Origin: Cerina litoralis
Lineage (GTDB): Bacteria > Bacteroidota > Bacteroidia > Flavobacteriales > Flavobacteriaceae
DNA: 64,000 nucleotides
Direction of reading: 5' to 3'
Assembly: GCA_022008415.1 (NCBI GenBank)
Contig: JAIRBC010000017.1
Span: 53,700-117,699, forward strand
Positions 62,935-64,000 of the stretch are shown in pieces. A program made the position numbers and the translations under genes. A model generated the notes under the pieces. The model made no database searches and had not been told where the DNA came from. It was given only the letters and a program-made list of their open reading frames with translations. Every line of letters starts with the position of its first letter. The first letter of the stretch is position 1.

Positions 62935-63864
62935 ATGATTAAAAAATTTAAACGTATGAATATCGACTATTCTTCTAAAATAAAATTTCTTCCATTTTAC
63001 TTATTGTCAATATTGCCAATGCCCGTGCTTTACCTTTTATCGGACGCGGTCTTTGTTTTGATCTACTATATAATCGGTTACCGGAAGAAAGTGGTCATGA
63101 AAAATATTAGGGGTTCATTTCCTACCAAAAACGGGGAAGAAATAAAAAGAATCTCCAAGGATTTTTATCGCCATTTTTGTGATACCATATTCGAATCGAT
63201 AAAAAGATTGACGATTGGTACAAATGCTATCAGAAAGCGGCTGAGGATAAAAAATCCAGAATTACTGGAATCATTTATAAACGACCGAAGGAATATACTT
63301 TTTTATACCGCCCATCAGGGAAATTGGGAATGGTTAACTTTTATGCCAATATTTTTTCCATACCCTTCCAATACTTTTTTTTCGCCCTTAAAAAACAAAT
63401 ACTTTAACGAGCTCTCCCAATTGATGAGGGAGCGATTCGGCATACGTTGTGTGCCTTCCAGCAAAGGTTACCGAACCATAATTGAAGGGACAAGGGCCGA
63501 TACCCTCACTATGAACTGCATTATTGGCGATCAGAGTCCGCACGCCCAGAGTTCCCTGCACTGGTGCCATTTTCTAAATAGGGAAACCGCCTTTTTCACA
63601 GGTGCCGAAAAGATCGCCAAAAAGACAAACCCGGTAGTTCTTTTTCCCTATTTCAAAAAAGTAAAAAGGGGATATTACGAGCTCGAATTTCAGTTGATCC
63701 ATGCGAATCCCCAGGAATTGGGACCTATGGAGATCGTGGAGAGATACGCAAAGCAATTGGAATCGGCCATATTAAGGTCGCCAAATTTGTGGTTATGGAG
63801 CCACAATAGATGGAAATTGAACGAGAAAATTGAGCGCGATCCAAATATCAAAAAGTCTGCATAA
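62935..63864 (+). CDS. lysophospholipid/lipid A acyltransferase (LpxL/HtrB family)
   Basis: The 309-residue protein has a membrane segment near residues 20-50 (LLSILPMPVLYLLSDAVFVL) and the LpxL signatures: TAHQGNWEW near residue 123 (catalytic HX4E), MRERFGIRCVPSSKGYRTII and MNCIIGDQSPHAQ. It transfers acyl chains to lipid A or to another lipid. A second ATG eight codons in (MNIDYSSKIKF) is an alternative start. Its 3' end overlaps the convergent aminotransferase by 17 bases. Confidence 0.9.
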   Translation: MIKKFKRMNIDYSSKIKFLPFYLLSILPMPVLYLLSDAVFVLIYYIIGYRKKVVMKNIRGSFPTKNGEEIKRISKDFYRHFCDTIFESIKRLTIGTNAIRKRLRIKNPELLESFINDRRNILFYTAHQGNWEWLTFMPIFFPYPSNTFFSPLKNKYFNELSQLMRERFGIRCVPSSKGYRTIIEGTRADTLTMNCIIGDQSPHAQSSLHWCHFLNRETAFFTGAEKIAKKTNPVVLFPYFKKVKRGYYELEFQLIHANPQELGPMEIVERYAKQLESAILRSPNLWLWSHNRWKLNEKIERDPNIKKSA

Positions 63865-64000
63865 AATCTTCCGATAATATCTTTTTAAGATAATAAATCG
63901 AAGTGTCAGCATTCCCTTTGGTAAAGACAAGGGGCGGTTTTATTTTTAATACGTTGTGGTCCGGGCCGTCGGTACTCATTAAAATGCCGTGATCTTTCAT
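63848..64000 (-). CDS. class III aminotransferase, C-terminal end (cut by window edge)
   Basis: The last 50 codons are present, ending LKKILSEDFMQTF and stop at 63848-63850. GILMSTDGPDHNVLKIKPPL followed by VFTKGNADTSIYYL matches the C-terminus of PLP-dependent class III aminotransferases, where a conserved small-domain strand is followed by the final helix. In Bacteroidota such proteins can be fused to a phosphotransferase domain; that part lies outside the window. Confidence 0.8.
   Translation of the reverse strand: MKDHGILMSTDGPDHNVLKIKPPLVFTKGNADTSIYYLKKILSEDFMQTF

Overview
The window is a stretch of a Bacteroidota chromosome, most likely family Flavobacteriaceae. Pointers are the family-typical gene order (DUF4270 lipoprotein and a short glycogen synthase-like gene divergent from panC-panD, then an UPF0104 membrane protein, an esterase-like protein and radA), DUF4286-rsmA-mgtE, a fused MoaC/MogA, a hybrid two-component system with AraC output, ECF42/DGPF genes, and promoters of the Bacteroidota type (TAnnTTTG with a TTG/TTTG box about 18-23 bases upstream). 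Genes are densely packed and mostly housekeeping or envelope-related. I see no rRNA, CRISPR array, intact insertion sequence or prophage. One tRNA gene, tRNA-Arg(CCU), is present.

Layout. 1-6.4 kb: DUF4270 lipoprotein (cut by the window edge), half-length glycogen synthase, pantothenate genes panC/panD, flippase-like membrane protein, an esterase-fold protein lacking the nucleophile serine, and radA. 6.5-13.3 kb: Tas-like aldo/keto reductase, exonuclease III, an orphan TonB receptor, an 11-mer-repeat/DUF4870-like membrane protein, VOC, DUF1801 and DUF4199 proteins. 13.4-19.4 kb, all minus: 2-hydroxyacid dehydrogenase, mgtE, rsmA, DUF4286, TPR protein. 19.6-22.6 kb, minus: molybdopterin genes moaCB and moaE, a siroheme-type dehydrogenase and DUF4202. 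22.8-30 kb: secreted DUF1080 protein, a YbbA/YbbP-like ABC system divergent from a TesA-like esterase, tRNA-Arg and an AsmA-like protein. 30-33.6 kb: class Ia ribonucleotide reductase nrdB-nrdA. 34-37 kb, minus: a series of small envelope proteins, including two very short paralogous membrane peptides. 37.5-47.1 kb: orphan hybrid two-component sensor, AraC regulator, small secreted proteins and a LytTR/LytS-type two-component pair. 47.1-54.9 kb: DUF3109, MarC, S41 protease with dCMP deaminase, HupE, DjlA-like co-chaperone, bacilliredoxin, PlsC-like acyltransferase and HD hydrolase. 55.2-59.3 kb: porin, imelysin and di-haem oxidoreductase operon. 59.3-61 kb: ECF42 sigma factor and its DGPF/YCII partner. 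61-64 kb: DUF4407, a hairpin-rich intergenic region, an LpxL-type acyltransferase and the 3' end of a class III aminotransferase.

Functional groups that read as units are panC-panD, moaCB-moaE, nrdB-nrdA, the ABC/TesA locus, LytTR/LytS, the porin-imelysin-di-haem locus (probably metal handling at the cell envelope) and YCII-ECF42. Intergenic DNA carries several dispersed repeat families: long imperfect hairpins, GAAGTGG-TTTAAAC inverted repeats, GC-rich mini-palindromes and an AAGAACCAAGAGCC motif. Functions are read from motifs and remembered family features; no database search was run. Several start codons were moved to agree with promoter positions or to replace weak upstream TTG/GTG codons.
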